Shown here in pieces: positions 1 through 10,593 of a stretch of DNA of 13,606 nt; position 1 is the first letter of the stretch; every line of letters begins with the position of its first letter. The DNA is from an uncultured Sphingomonadales bacterium (GTDB taxonomy: Bacteria > Pseudomonadota > Alphaproteobacteria > Sphingomonadales > Sphingomonadaceae), in the NCBI GenBank assembly GCA_903911985.1, contig CAIWFP010000370.1:1-13606 (forward strand). Reading direction: 5' to 3'. Below the pieces are notes generated by a model that saw only the letters and a program-made list of their open reading frames with translations, was not told the origin of the DNA and made no database searches. The position numbers were made by a program, and so were the translations under genes.

Positions 1-5
1 AACTT

Positions 6-33
6 CGGCGCTTGCAACACCGCAAGCTCGCCG
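6..33 (-). terminator. Possible terminator stem-loop after the TonB receptor
   Basis: A 6-bp perfect stem (GCTTGC at 10-15, GCAAGC at 22-27, 6-nt loop) can be extended by CGGC (6-9) pairing with GCCG (30-33) across a two-base bulge. It lies about 40 bp past the receptor stop codon. No clear T-run follows on the minus strand, so rho-independent function is uncertain. Confidence 0.3.
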
Positions 34-73
34 CCTAACATCAACCCCGAGACGAGGCCCGCACTCCGCTAAT

Positions 74-2290
74 CTATGCCGCGAGTTGTGCCGAATGTTC
101 TGACGACGGACAAACGCCAAAGGTGCGCGGCGCGCCATAGGCTGTGGTTCGGAGCACACCGGTCGCCGAGCGGTCATCGCGATAGGTCTCATAGACCTGA
201 TCGGTCAGGTTCTTTGCCCAGACCGCGACGCTCCAGCGCGGCTGCGCGAGTGTCACCGCCGTGTCGAGCACGGTGCGCGCCCGTCCACGGAAGCGGTCGG
301 AATTGGTCGGCTCGAAAAAGACCGACGACTGGTGGTTGGCCGTGAGATTTGCCGAAAGGCGCCCAACCGGCAGCGCGATGCCATATTCGATGCTAGCCTG
401 CGCCGTAAACTCGGGCGCCCCGGTCAGCCGTTTGCCAACGCAATTCGTCGCACCGCCGCCTTCCGACAGGGGAACCGCGCAATTGTCGAAGCGGTCATAG
501 CGCGCGTCGGCATAGCCCAGCGATCCCCGCAGCTTGAGGTGCTTGAGCGGGATGAGGCTGACCTCGGCCTCGAAGCCGTTGATCGATGCCCGTCCCGCAT
601 TGCCCAGCACTGTGCCGCTGCCGGTGATCTGCGCGACCTGCAGGTCGGTATAGCTGGTGTGAAAGCCGGAGAGCAGCAACGTCGCCTGTGCGGGGCTGAT
701 GCTGGCCTTGATGCCTGCCTCATAGGTGGTGGCATGCTCCGGCCCGGCGGCAAGGCCGGCGATGGAAGGAGCCAGATCCACATTATAGGCCGCGCTCTTG
801 AAGCCACGCGCCACCCTTGCATAGACATTGGCATGGGGCGCAATGGCGTAGCGCAGGGAGACAGTCGGCGAGAGGTCGCGGTTGGTTGAATGGCCGGCGA
901 AAGTGATGGTGGGCAGGCCGAACATGGTGAAGACGCCGGTCTGATCATCCTGCGTGAAATGCGCGTCCTTGCGCTCCACCGTATAGCGGGCGCCCGCCGA
1001 CAGCATCAGCGCATCGGCAAGCGGCCAATCGACATTGCCAAACGCGGCATAGCTGCGGGTTGAAACCGCGCCGATGGTGGTGAGGGCCGGGTTGCCGGTA
1101 ATCATGGCGTTGAGATCATTGCCAATCGCCAGCATGCGATCGGTGCTGGCGCGCTGATCGAAGAAATAGAGCCCCGCCACATAGGTGGCCCGGTCAAACA
1201 GATGCCCGTTCAGCCGCAACTCCTCGCTCCACACCTTCGTCCTGTCGCCAAACAGGTCTGACGAGAGCAGGTCGATCTGCTGCTGGTCGTCGTCGAGCGA
1301 GGCGCGGTAGTGGGAGAAGCGATAGGCGGTAATGCTCTTGAGCGTGCTGCCCCCCAGGGCGAGGTCAGCCGTCAGCGAGGCCCCGGCGTCGTCACGGCTC
1401 AGCGAATTGGGGCGATTGTTGTTGATCTGATGCGCGGGCAATTGGGGGATCAGCACGAAGCCCGGGAGACCAATCTGATACTGGCCAATTTCGGTCGCGG
1501 AATAAAAGCCCGGTATGCTGCGGTCGCGCAAGCCGTCCGTGCGCAGCGTCAGGCTGAAATGGTCGGATGCCTGATAGGCCAGCGCGCCGCGCCAGGACAG
1601 TGTGTCGGCATTATCGGCATTTGGTCCGCCCGAGAGATTCTTGTCGTAACCGTCGCGGCTGACATAGCCGACGGCGACACTCCCCTTCAGCCCATCGGCG
1701 AGGGGCCCCGACAGTGCCGCCTGCGTGCGGATCAGGCCATAGTTGCCGATGTCCATGCGCGCGCTGGCAGAGGGCTTGTCGCCGGGCGCCTTGCTGACGA
1801 TATTGACGACGCCGGCGATGGTATTCTTGCCATAGACCGTGCCCTGCGGGCCTCTCAGCAGTTCCGCCCGATCGATATCGAGCAGATCCATGTTGTAGCT
1901 GTCCGGCCGGCCGATAAACACATCATCGACATAGATGCCGACGCCGCTTTCCAGCCCGATATTGCGGACAAGCGTGGCAATGCCGCGAATGGCGATTTGC
2001 CCCTGCAGCCCGCCGGCGATGCCGCCACTCATCGAGACATTGGCGAAATCGCCCGCCAGATCGGCGAAATCACGCAGGCGCGGCGCGGCAAGATCCGCGG
2101 CCGAGCGGGCGGAAACCGACATCGGCGCATCGAGAAGCTTCTCGGGCGTTTTGCGGGCGGTGACAACGATGTCCGTGGCGCTCAGGCCCTCCGGCACGCT
2201 GGTTTCGGCCTGAGCAAGGCCCGGCGCGCCGAGCCATGAAAGGCAGCAACCCGCAATGAGCATCGCTCGGCGACTGCTTTGGAAGTCCAT
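74..2290 (-). CDS. TonB-dependent outer-membrane receptor
   Basis: Outer-membrane beta-barrel that imports a ligand using energy from TonB-ExbBD. The 738-residue protein begins with a signal peptide (residues 1-28, cleavage after AQA), followed by a TonB box, DIVVTA, at 40-45. A plug domain comes next, with the family signature LLRGPQGTVYGKNTIAGV near 144-162, and then a long barrel domain. Length is normal for the family. The ATG at 2290 has a purine-rich GGAAA 5-6 bases upstream. The substrate cannot be read from sequence; siderophores or plant-derived organic compounds are common in sphingomonads. Odd point: after GAPRTFGV, where the last strand should end in an aromatic residue, the frame gives CPSSEHSAQLAA. 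A neighbouring frame reads SVVRTF, so a small frameshift near 95-105 is possible. The gene follows the leucine operon on the same strand but is separated from it by 424 bp. Confidence 0.9.
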   Translation of the reverse strand: MDFQSSRRAMLIAGCCLSWLGAPGLAQAETSVPEGLSATDIVVTARKTPEKLLDAPMSVSARSAADLAAPRLRDFADLAGDFANVSMSGGIAGGLQGQIAIRGIATLVRNIGLESGVGIYVDDVFIGRPDSYNMDLLDIDRAELLRGPQGTVYGKNTIAGVVNIVSKAPGDKPSASARMDIGNYGLIRTQAALSGPLADGLKGSVAVGYVSRDGYDKNLSGGPNADNADTLSWRGALAYQASDHFSLTLRTDGLRDRSIPGFYSATEIGQYQIGLPGFVLIPQLPAHQINNNRPNSLSRDDAGASLTADLALGGSTLKSITAYRFSHYRASLDDDQQQIDLLSSDLFGDRTKVWSEELRLNGHLFDRATYVAGLYFFDQRASTDRMLAIGNDLNAMITGNPALTTIGAVSTRSYAAFGNVDWPLADALMLSAGARYTVERKDAHFTQDDQTGVFTMFGLPTITFAGHSTNRDLSPTVSLRYAIAPHANVYARVARGFKSAAYNVDLAPSIAGLAAGPEHATTYEAGIKASISPAQATLLLSGFHTSYTDLQVAQITGSGTVLGNAGRASINGFEAEVSLIPLKHLKLRGSLGYADARYDRFDNCAVPLSEGGGATNCVGKRLTGAPEFTAQASIEYGIALPVGRLSANLTANHQSSVFFEPTNSDRFRGRARTVLDTAVTLAQPRWSVAVWAKNLTDQVYETYRDDRSATGVLRTTAYGAPRTFGVCPSSEHSAQLAA

Positions 2291-2547
2291 CGTGTTTCCA
2301 ATTCGTTTTCTGGCCAGTCAGCACATTATCGGCGTTAATCCTGAAAACTTGGTTACTTTTTGGTGGCGCAAGCCGCGCCCCTTGCCCGGAAGCCCTTTAA
2401 ATGCTGGGTTTCAGGCCCCAGCCTCTGCCCAGGCACACCGTTCCGCCCGGCGAGCAATAGTTTAAAATCGTCCCGGTTTTGGAGCCTTATCAGCAGGATG
2501 GCCGTTAAAGCGGCTATGGGCTTTGGGGTGATCCGCCCCGGGGGGTA

Positions 2548-2557
2548 AAACCGGTTT
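2548..2557. promoter_or_regulatory. Palindrome AAACCGGTTT, operator-like
   Basis: A perfect 10-bp palindrome with a central CG, the shape of many LacI/GalR-family operators. It sits about 260 bp upstream of the receptor start, and no LacI-family gene lies in the window. A 10-bp palindrome can arise by chance, so the role is only a suggestion. Confidence 0.25.
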
Positions 2558-2693
2558 GATTAAGGCAAATGGGAAGAAGGGATCGCCATAATGCCGGTGA
2601 ATCCATCGCGGCGCAGGCGGGCGGCAGAGGCCGTAAGGGTTGTTTGGTGATTATGCGTCATCGCGGAAAATAGCAGATGATCGGCTTCGATGA

Positions 2694-2708
2694 GGCCACG
2701 TGATGGCC
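2694..2708 (-). terminator. Small hairpin just after liuD
   Basis: GGCCA (2694-2698) and TGGCC (2704-2708) form a 5-bp stem with a 5-nt loop beginning 7 bp past the liuD stop. ATCGGC (2680-2685) and GCCGAT (2706-2711) could form an alternative stem. Only a short T tract follows on the minus strand (TTTT opposite 2667-2670). Weak terminator candidate for the liu operon. Confidence 0.25.
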
Positions 2709-2714
2709 GATGGG

Positions 2715-4715
<2,001 letters not shown>

Positions 4716-4720
4716 CACGG

Positions 4721-6318
<1,598 letters not shown>

Positions 6319-6322
<4 letters not shown>

Positions 6323-7491
6323 GCGCCGATCAGCTCACGGCCGATCAACATGCGGCGGATTTCATTGGTCCCTGCACCGATGTCGAGCAGCTTGGCGTCG
6401 CGCAGATAGCGTTCCACGGGCCAGTCCTTGGTATAGCCCGCGCCGCCCAGCGCCTGCACCGCCTCGCCCGCAACGCGAAAGGCGTTTTCCGAGGCGAGGA
6501 GGATCGCCCCCGCCGCATCGAACCGCGTGGTTTGCCCCGCGTCGCAGGCCCGCGCCACGGCATAGACATAGGCGCGCGCCGATTGCAGCGCGACATACAT
6601 GTCCGCGACCTTGGCCTGCATCAGCTGGAAAGTGCCGATGGCTTTGCCGAATTGCTTGCGCTCGCGGACATAGGGGATGACGGTGTCGAGACAGGCCTGC
6701 ATGATGCCGATCTGAAGCCCGGCGAGGACGACGCGCTCGTAATCCAGCCCGCTCATCAACACCTTGGCGCCGCCGTTTAATTCGCCGACAATATTGGCCT
6801 CGGGCACGAAGCAATCGTCGAACACCAGTTCGGCGGTGGGGCTGCCGCGCATGCCCATCTTGTCGATCTTCTGCCCGATGGAAAATCCGGGAAAGTCCCT
6901 TTCGATGATGAAAGTGGTGATGCCCTTGGAGCCGCCTTCGGGCACAGTGCGGGCATAGACCACCAGAATGTCGGCAAAGGTGGCGTTGGTGATCCAGAAT
7001 TTGGTGCCATTGAGGCGGTAGCCACCAGAACCACCCTGCGTCACCGCCTCGGCCCGCAGTTTCATGCTGATGACATCGCTGCCCGAACCGGCTTCGGACA
7101 TCGCCAGCGAGCCGAGATGCTCGCCACTGATCAGTTTCGGCAGATATCTGGCCTTCTGCCCGGGCGTGCCCCAGCGGCGCAGCTGGTTGATGCACAGGTT
7201 CGAATGGGTGCCATAGGACAGCCCGATCGAGGCGCTGGCCCGGCTGACTTCCTCGACCGCGATGACATGTTCGAGATAGCCCAGACCCAGACCGCCATCG
7301 GCTTGGGACACGGTGATGCCGTGCAGGCCAAGCGCGCCCATGGCGGGCCACAATTCGCGCGCGAACCAGTCCTCGGCATCGATGCGGGCGGCCAGCGGCG
7401 CGATCCGTTCATCGGCAAAGCGTTCGACACTGGCGCGGATCATGTCGGCGCTTTCGCCAAGGGCGAAGTCGAAATCCGGGGTGGCCTTCAT
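6319..7491 (-). CDS. liuA: Isovaleryl-CoA dehydrogenase
   Basis: FAD flavoprotein of the acyl-CoA dehydrogenase family that oxidises isovaleryl-CoA to 3-methylcrotonyl-CoA, the step before LiuB/LiuD. The 390-residue protein shows SLAMSEAGSGSDV (128-140, FAD and acyl-CoA contacts), FWITNA (165-170) and the C-terminal GAGTNEIRRMLIGREL. The catalytic glutamate is in SGLDYERVVLAG (Glu252), the position typical of isovaleryl-CoA dehydrogenases rather than the C-terminal position used by medium-chain enzymes. The frame stays open upstream to 7956, but the start at 7491 is preferred: it has GAGGA five bases upstream, gives the usual family length, and avoids running into the divergent LysR gene. First gene of the liuA-liuB-liuD operon. 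Confidence 0.93.
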
Positions 7492-7526
7492 CGCTATCCT
7501 CATTCTTTGTTGGCCGCAGGATAGCG
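7492..7526 (-). promoter_or_regulatory. Inverted repeat covering the liuA ribosome binding site
   Basis: Perfect 9-bp arms, CGCTATCCT (7492-7500) and AGGATAGCG (7518-7526), with a 17-nt spacer. In liuA mRNA the downstream arm is AGGATAGCG immediately before the AUG, so it contains the Shine-Dalgarno core. A folded leader would therefore hide the ribosome binding site. The same symmetry could instead be a protein operator, for example for the divergent LysR regulator. Confidence 0.5.
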
Positions 7527-7537
7527 CCTTCCTGTGC

Positions 7538-7567
7538 ATTAAAGAATTTGAAAATAGGCGAGGGCAA
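7538..7567 (-). promoter_or_regulatory. Candidate sigma-70-type promoter of the liu operon
   Basis: On the minus strand, TTGCCC (opposite 7562-7567, 4 of 6 to the -35 consensus) and TTTAAT (opposite 7538-7543, 5 of 6 to the -10) are separated by 18 bp. The start point would be near 7531, about 40 bases before the liuA ATG, so the whole 7492-7526 inverted repeat would be transcribed. Confidence 0.4.
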
Positions 7568-7582
7568 AGATAGAAAAAACCT

Positions 7583-8467
7583 ATGATAAAGCGCAACCAC
7601 ATTCGCCATTTTCTTAGCCTTGCCGATGCGGGCAGCTTTGCCCAGGCGGCTGCCCGGTTGCACATTACCCAGCCAACACTGTCGGTGGGCATCGCCGATC
7701 TGGAGCGACTGGTGGGTAGCCGCCTGTTTGTGCGCGACCGCCGCCATGTCCGGTTGACCGAGGCTGGCGGCGCCTTTTTGCCAATTGCCCGCGATCTGGA
7801 ACGCGGCTTTCGCGTGGCCGACAGCTTTGGCCGCGCCGTTGAACAACAATGGCCGACGCTGCGTTTTGGCGTGATCCGCACGGTTGCCAATCCCATGCTG
7901 CAAGGGATCGTGGCGCTGCTGGCGCGTGATTTCGGCATCGAACTGATCGAGGGCACCGACTATGAACTGCGCACGGGCCTCGCCAGCGGGCGGATGCATC
8001 TCGCGCTGACGTTGTTGCGCAAGCGCGAGACCGGCATCGTGGCGCGGCGCCTGTGGACCGAGCCCTATCAGATGCTGGTGTCCGACCGGCATCGCCTCGC
8101 CGGGTCCGCCAGCGCGCGCGCGGAGGACCTTGCCAGCGAGATCATGATCGCGCGGCGTTCCTGCGAAATTCTCGACGATACCAGCCGCTTTTTCACCAAC
8201 GCCGGAGTGCGGCCCCGCTTTGCCCTGCGCAGCGAGAGCGACGAGCGGTGCATGGCGATGGTTGCGGCGGGGCTCGGCATCACCACGGCGCCGCGTTCGC
8301 TGGCGGTGCCCGGTGTGGTTGCGCTCGATGTGGCGGGCTATGATTTCGAACGCAGCGTTGGCTTGCTGCATGATCCGGGCTGGGCGGACTTGGCGGAGTT
8401 TCCCCGCCAGACGCTCGCCGAAATCGAGGCGGTTTTCCGCAAGGGATCAGCATCGAGCCCTGGCTGA
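7583..8467 (+). CDS. LysR-family transcriptional regulator
   Basis: The 294-residue protein has the N-terminal winged helix-turn-helix of the LysR family (about residues 3-62, with GSFAQAAARLHITQPTLS as the HTH and LERLVGSRLFVR after it). A periplasmic-binding-protein-like effector domain follows from about residue 90. It is divergent from liuA with a 91-bp shared intergenic region, the usual arrangement for a LysR regulator and its target, so it probably controls the liu operon and its own gene; this is inference. The ligand is unknown, with a branched-chain acyl-CoA or organic acid likely. The ribosome binding site is poor (GAAAAA about 5 bases before the ATG). The liu regulator described in Pseudomonas and many other proteobacteria is a MerR protein (LiuR), so this pairing differs. 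Confidence 0.9.
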   Translation: MIKRNHIRHFLSLADAGSFAQAAARLHITQPTLSVGIADLERLVGSRLFVRDRRHVRLTEAGGAFLPIARDLERGFRVADSFGRAVEQQWPTLRFGVIRTVANPMLQGIVALLARDFGIELIEGTDYELRTGLASGRMHLALTLLRKRETGIVARRLWTEPYQMLVSDRHRLAGSASARAEDLASEIMIARRSCEILDDTSRFFTNAGVRPRFALRSESDERCMAMVAAGLGITTAPRSLAVPGVVALDVAGYDFERSVGLLHDPGWADLAEFPRQTLAEIEAVFRKGSASSPG

Positions 8468-8481
8468 CTGAACCGTCAGCC
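8462..8481. terminator. Stem-loop shared by converging gene ends
   Basis: GGCTGAC (8462-8468) and GTCAGCC (8475-8481) form a perfect 7-bp stem around a 6-nt loop. The LysR stop codon (8465-8467) is in one arm and the stop of the asnC remnant (8476-8478) overlaps the other. Symmetry would let it work in both directions, but neither side has a T-run. Confidence 0.4.
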
Positions 8482-8815
8482 AATCGGCAGCGCCGTCGTC
8501 ATCTTGATGCAGCCGAGTGCAAAGCGCGCATTGACGGCCGCCACGCCGGGAAGGTGGAGCAGTACCTTCTTCAGGGCAGTACCTTCGTCAGGGCAGGACC
8601 TTCTTCAGGAAAGTCTCATAGGCTTCGATGCTGCTGGGCACCACGCGGACACCATAGTCGCTGTCCCCGCTGACCGAAAAGCACTCGACGATTTCGGGCT
8701 GCCAGCCGACCGCCGTTTCCAGAGCCAGCAGCATGGGGCGTGCGACAGGCCGACAGCTTCGGCCAGATCGGCGGTGGGAATCTTTCCCGAAGCGCTCAAG
8801 GACAGGCTGCTCAAT
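8476..8815 (-). pseudogene. Broken Lrp/AsnC-family regulator
   Basis: Three pieces of one Lrp/AsnC regulator are visible in different frames. An N-terminal HTH piece (about 8735-8815) reads GKIPTADLAEAVGLSHAPC. The middle of the protein, roughly 50 residues by comparison with the family, is missing at a junction near 8721-8735. A second piece then reads ETAVGWQPEIVECFSVSGDS and on through EAYETFLKKVLP to a TGA at 8588-8590. The true C-terminus reads LKKVLLHLPGVAAVNARF, then ALGCIKMTTALPIG and stop. The break between the last two pieces is a threefold 17-bp tandem duplication, which adds 34 bp, shifts the frame and brings in the TGA. Intact relatives are about 150 residues. No start codon or ribosome binding site is evident at the 5' end. 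I judge it non-functional. Confidence 0.85.
8561..8611. repeat. 17-bp tandem repeat, three copies, in the asnC remnant
   Basis: Units begin at 8561, 8578 and 8595 and follow AG(T/G)ACCTTC(T/G)TCAGGGC; the third ends in GAA. Removing two units would rejoin FLKKVL with LHLPGVAAVNARFALG in one frame, so the expansion itself caused this frameshift. Confidence 0.88.
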
Positions 8816-8861
8816 GTGTTGCCGCTTTACGGGGGCACAACGGATCGTCTCGCTGGGCTAC

Positions 8862-9722
8862 TCATTCGTCCCTGGGGCCAGCGGCGTCCTTATCCGCGTC
8901 TTGCTTATCCCCGTCTTGCTTATCCGCGTCTGGGCGGGCCGCCGCCAAACCCGACCAACCGCCAACCGCCGCGCTGGCCTGCGCGATTTCCGCTGCCGTG
9001 CCCTGCAATATCGCCAGCAGCTCCGCCCGCTCCCGCGCTCCGGCGACAGGCCGTGTCCGCGAGATGGATATGGCCGCGGGCACCCCGCCATCGGGCCGCT
9101 GGATCGGCACCGCCATGCAATAGAGCCCCTCGGCAATCTCGCCCTCGTCGGCGGCATAGCCCTGCCGCGCCACCTTTTCCAACTCCAGCGCCAGCATCCC
9201 CGGCTCGACTATGGTGTGCGGAGTCAGCGCCACAAACGGCCCGCCCGCAAGATAGGCGGCCCGGTCGCGTTCGGGCAAATGCGCCAGCAACACCTTGCCA
9301 ATGCCCGAACAATAGGCCTCCAGCTGCATGCCCACCTTGGTGAACAGGTCGCCCGCTCCCTCGCCAATCTTGACGCGATAGGTCACCATGTCATTCTCGA
9401 AGGTGCCCAGCTGTACCACCGCGCCCACTTTCGCCGCCAGCCGGTGCAGCAGCGGCGCGGCAATATTGGTGATGATCTGCTTGTCGTCCACCTGCATCAG
9501 CAAGGCGCGCAGGCGCGGTCCGGCAAGATAGCGCCCCGTCGCGGTCAAGGCCAGATAGCCCTCGGCAGCCAGCGTTTTGACCTGGCGATGGGCGGTGGCA
9601 ACCGGCAACCCGGCCTTGCGGGCGATGGCCGAAACGCTGCTGGCGCCACCATCGGCGATCACTGCCTCCAGCATGGCCAGCGCGCGATGGGTGGCGCTCA
9701 ACAGGGGGGTGCCGCGTCTCAT
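8862..9722 (-). CDS. IclR-family transcriptional regulator
   Basis: The 286-residue protein has an N-terminal winged HTH (about residues 10-65, including SVSAIARKAGLPVATAHRQV) and a C-terminal IclR effector domain with FTKVGMQLEAYCSGIGKVLL and GEIAEGLYCMAVPI. It is divergent from mhpDFE, and IclR proteins such as MhpR commonly control these genes, so it is probably the pathway regulator. ATG 9722 (MRRGTPLLS) is chosen. An upstream GTG at 9785 would add 21 residues unlike the family and start inside the mhpD leader. No clear Shine-Dalgarno precedes 9722, and a promoter candidate would start transcription within a few bases of it, so the mRNA may be nearly leaderless. The C-terminus carries an Asp/Lys/Gln-rich tail (DADKQDGDKQDADKD) made by a 15-bp repeat. 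Confidence 0.9.
   Translation of the reverse strand: MRRGTPLLSATHRALAMLEAVIADGGASSVSAIARKAGLPVATAHRQVKTLAAEGYLALTATGRYLAGPRLRALLMQVDDKQIITNIAAPLLHRLAAKVGAVVQLGTFENDMVTYRVKIGEGAGDLFTKVGMQLEAYCSGIGKVLLAHLPERDRAAYLAGGPFVALTPHTIVEPGMLALELEKVARQGYAADEGEIAEGLYCMAVPIQRPDGGVPAAISISRTRPVAGARERAELLAILQGTAAEIAQASAAVGGWSGLAAARPDADKQDGDKQDADKDAAGPRDE
8889..8933. repeat. 15-bp tandem repeat, three copies, at the 3' end of iclR
   Basis: Units start at 8889, 8904 and 8919: CTTATCC(G/C)CGTCTTG, the last ending in TGG. The reading frame is kept. The repeat encodes the charged pentapeptide pattern DADKQ-DGDKQ-DADKD in the tail beyond the effector domain. Confidence 0.88.
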
Positions 9723-9724
9723 AT

Positions 9725-9759
9725 GGTAAGAAATTACCCCAAGCCCCCACTGGTGACAA
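9725..9759 (-). promoter_or_regulatory. Candidate iclR promoter with overlapping operator palindrome
   Basis: On the minus strand, TTGTCA (opposite 9754-9759, 5 of 6 to the -35) and TAATTT (opposite 9731-9736, a weak -10) are 17 bp apart. A 14-bp palindrome, GGTAA-GAAA-TTACC (9725-9738), covers the -10 and predicted start. It is the right size for an IclR-family site and could serve autorepression and control of the divergent mhp operon. Transcription would start about 2 bases before the iclR ATG. Confidence 0.4.
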
Positions 9760-9805
9760 GCCCCGCCTCCGGCTAAACCAGCCACAACGATGGAGAGGAA
9801 AGCCC

Positions 9806-10588
9806 ATGTCTGAAACCTTCCAAACCGCCGCGCGGCTGTTGCGTGATGCCTATGCCGGCAATGTTCTCCCGCCCATGCGCGACTATCTCGACCCGGTGGA
9901 TGTGGTCGGCGCCTATGCCGTGCAGGAGATCAACACCCGCCTGTGGGTCGAGCAGGGCCGCCGCATCGTCGGGCGCAAGGCCGGATTGACCGCCAAGGCC
10001 GTGCAGACGCAGCTAGGCGTCGACCAGCCCGATTTCGGGGTGCTGTTTGCCGATATGCAGGTGGCCGATGGCGGCAAGCTCGACCCGGCGCGGGCGATCC
10101 AGCCCAAGGCCGAGGCGGAAATCGCCTTTGTGCTTGGCGCCGATCTGCCCTCGGCTGACACCACGCCCGAACAGGTGGCGGCAGCCGTCGCCACGGTGCA
10201 TGCCGCCATCGAGATCGTCGACAGCCGGATTGCCGACTGGAAGATCACCTTTGCCGATACGGTGGCGGATAATGGCTCCTCGGCCTTCTTCGTGCTGGCG
10301 GGCGAGGGCAAGCCGGTGGCCGGAACCGACCTCTACACGGCGGGCATGGTCATGGAGATCAACGGCGAGATTGCCTCGATCGGCGTGGGCGCGGCCGCGC
10401 TTGGCCATCCGCTGAACGCGGCGGCCTGGCTGGCGCGGACTTTGGCGGCGCGGGGCGAGCCGCTGCGCAAGGGCGATATTCTTCTGGCCGGCGCGCTTGG
10501 GCCTATGGTGGCGCTGAAACCCGGTGATCATGTCGTGGCCCGCGTCGGCGGCCTTGGCACCTGCAGCTTCACCTATTCAAAGGACTGA
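9806..10588 (+). CDS. mhpD: 2-keto-4-pentenoate hydratase
   Basis: Adds water to 2-hydroxypenta-2,4-dienoate to give 4-hydroxy-2-oxovalerate, in the lower part of meta-cleavage pathways. At 260 residues it matches the hydratase family. It carries GRKAGLTAKAVQTQLGV, QPDFGVLFADM, the metal ligands in PKAEAEIAFVLG and AIEIVDSRI, VDTVADN-like FADTVADNGSS, and LGHPLNAAAWLARTLAARGE, closely resembling E. coli MhpD. The related 2-oxo-3-hexenedioate decarboxylase shares the fold, but the adjacent mhpF and mhpE fit the hydratase. The ATG has a good GAGAGGAAA about 5 bases upstream. First gene of the mhpD-mhpF-mhpE operon, divergent from the iclR gene. Confidence 0.92.
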   Translation: MSETFQTAARLLRDAYAGNVLPPMRDYLDPVDVVGAYAVQEINTRLWVEQGRRIVGRKAGLTAKAVQTQLGVDQPDFGVLFADMQVADGGKLDPARAIQPKAEAEIAFVLGADLPSADTTPEQVAAAVATVHAAIEIVDSRIADWKITFADTVADNGSSAFFVLAGEGKPVAGTDLYTAGMVMEINGEIASIGVGAAALGHPLNAAAWLARTLAARGEPLRKGDILLAGALGPMVALKPGDHVVARVGGLGTCSFTYSKD

Positions 10589-10593
10589 CCCAC

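Larger units (their letters stand above)
2291..2714. other. Gene-free region upstream of the TonB receptor
   Basis: This 424-bp stretch lies between the end of liuD and the start of the receptor, both on the minus strand. I see no credible coding region: the short open frames on either strand match nothing I recognise. It should hold the receptor promoter. A minus-strand -10-like GATAAT is present at 2325-2330, but without a convincing -35 partner. Also present are a 10-bp palindrome (2548-2557) and a small hairpin (2694-2708), listed separately. Confidence 0.5.

Noticed and set aside
7492..7956. N-terminal extension of liuA to 7956
   Set aside because: The extra residues are antisense to the LysR gene; the start at 7491 has a good ribosome binding site and gives normal family length.
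7409..8371. 320-codon minus-strand frame across the liuA-LysR region
   Set aside because: It overlaps both the LysR coding region and the start of liuA and resembles no protein family.
8561..8933. Short repeats considered as a CRISPR array
   Set aside because: Units are 15-17 bp, directly contiguous with no spacers, and lie inside coding or former coding sequence; no cas genes are present.
9806..10588. mhpD considered as 2-oxo-3-hexenedioate decarboxylase
   Set aside because: Same fold, but the close resemblance to E. coli MhpD and the mhpD-mhpF-mhpE order favour the hydratase.
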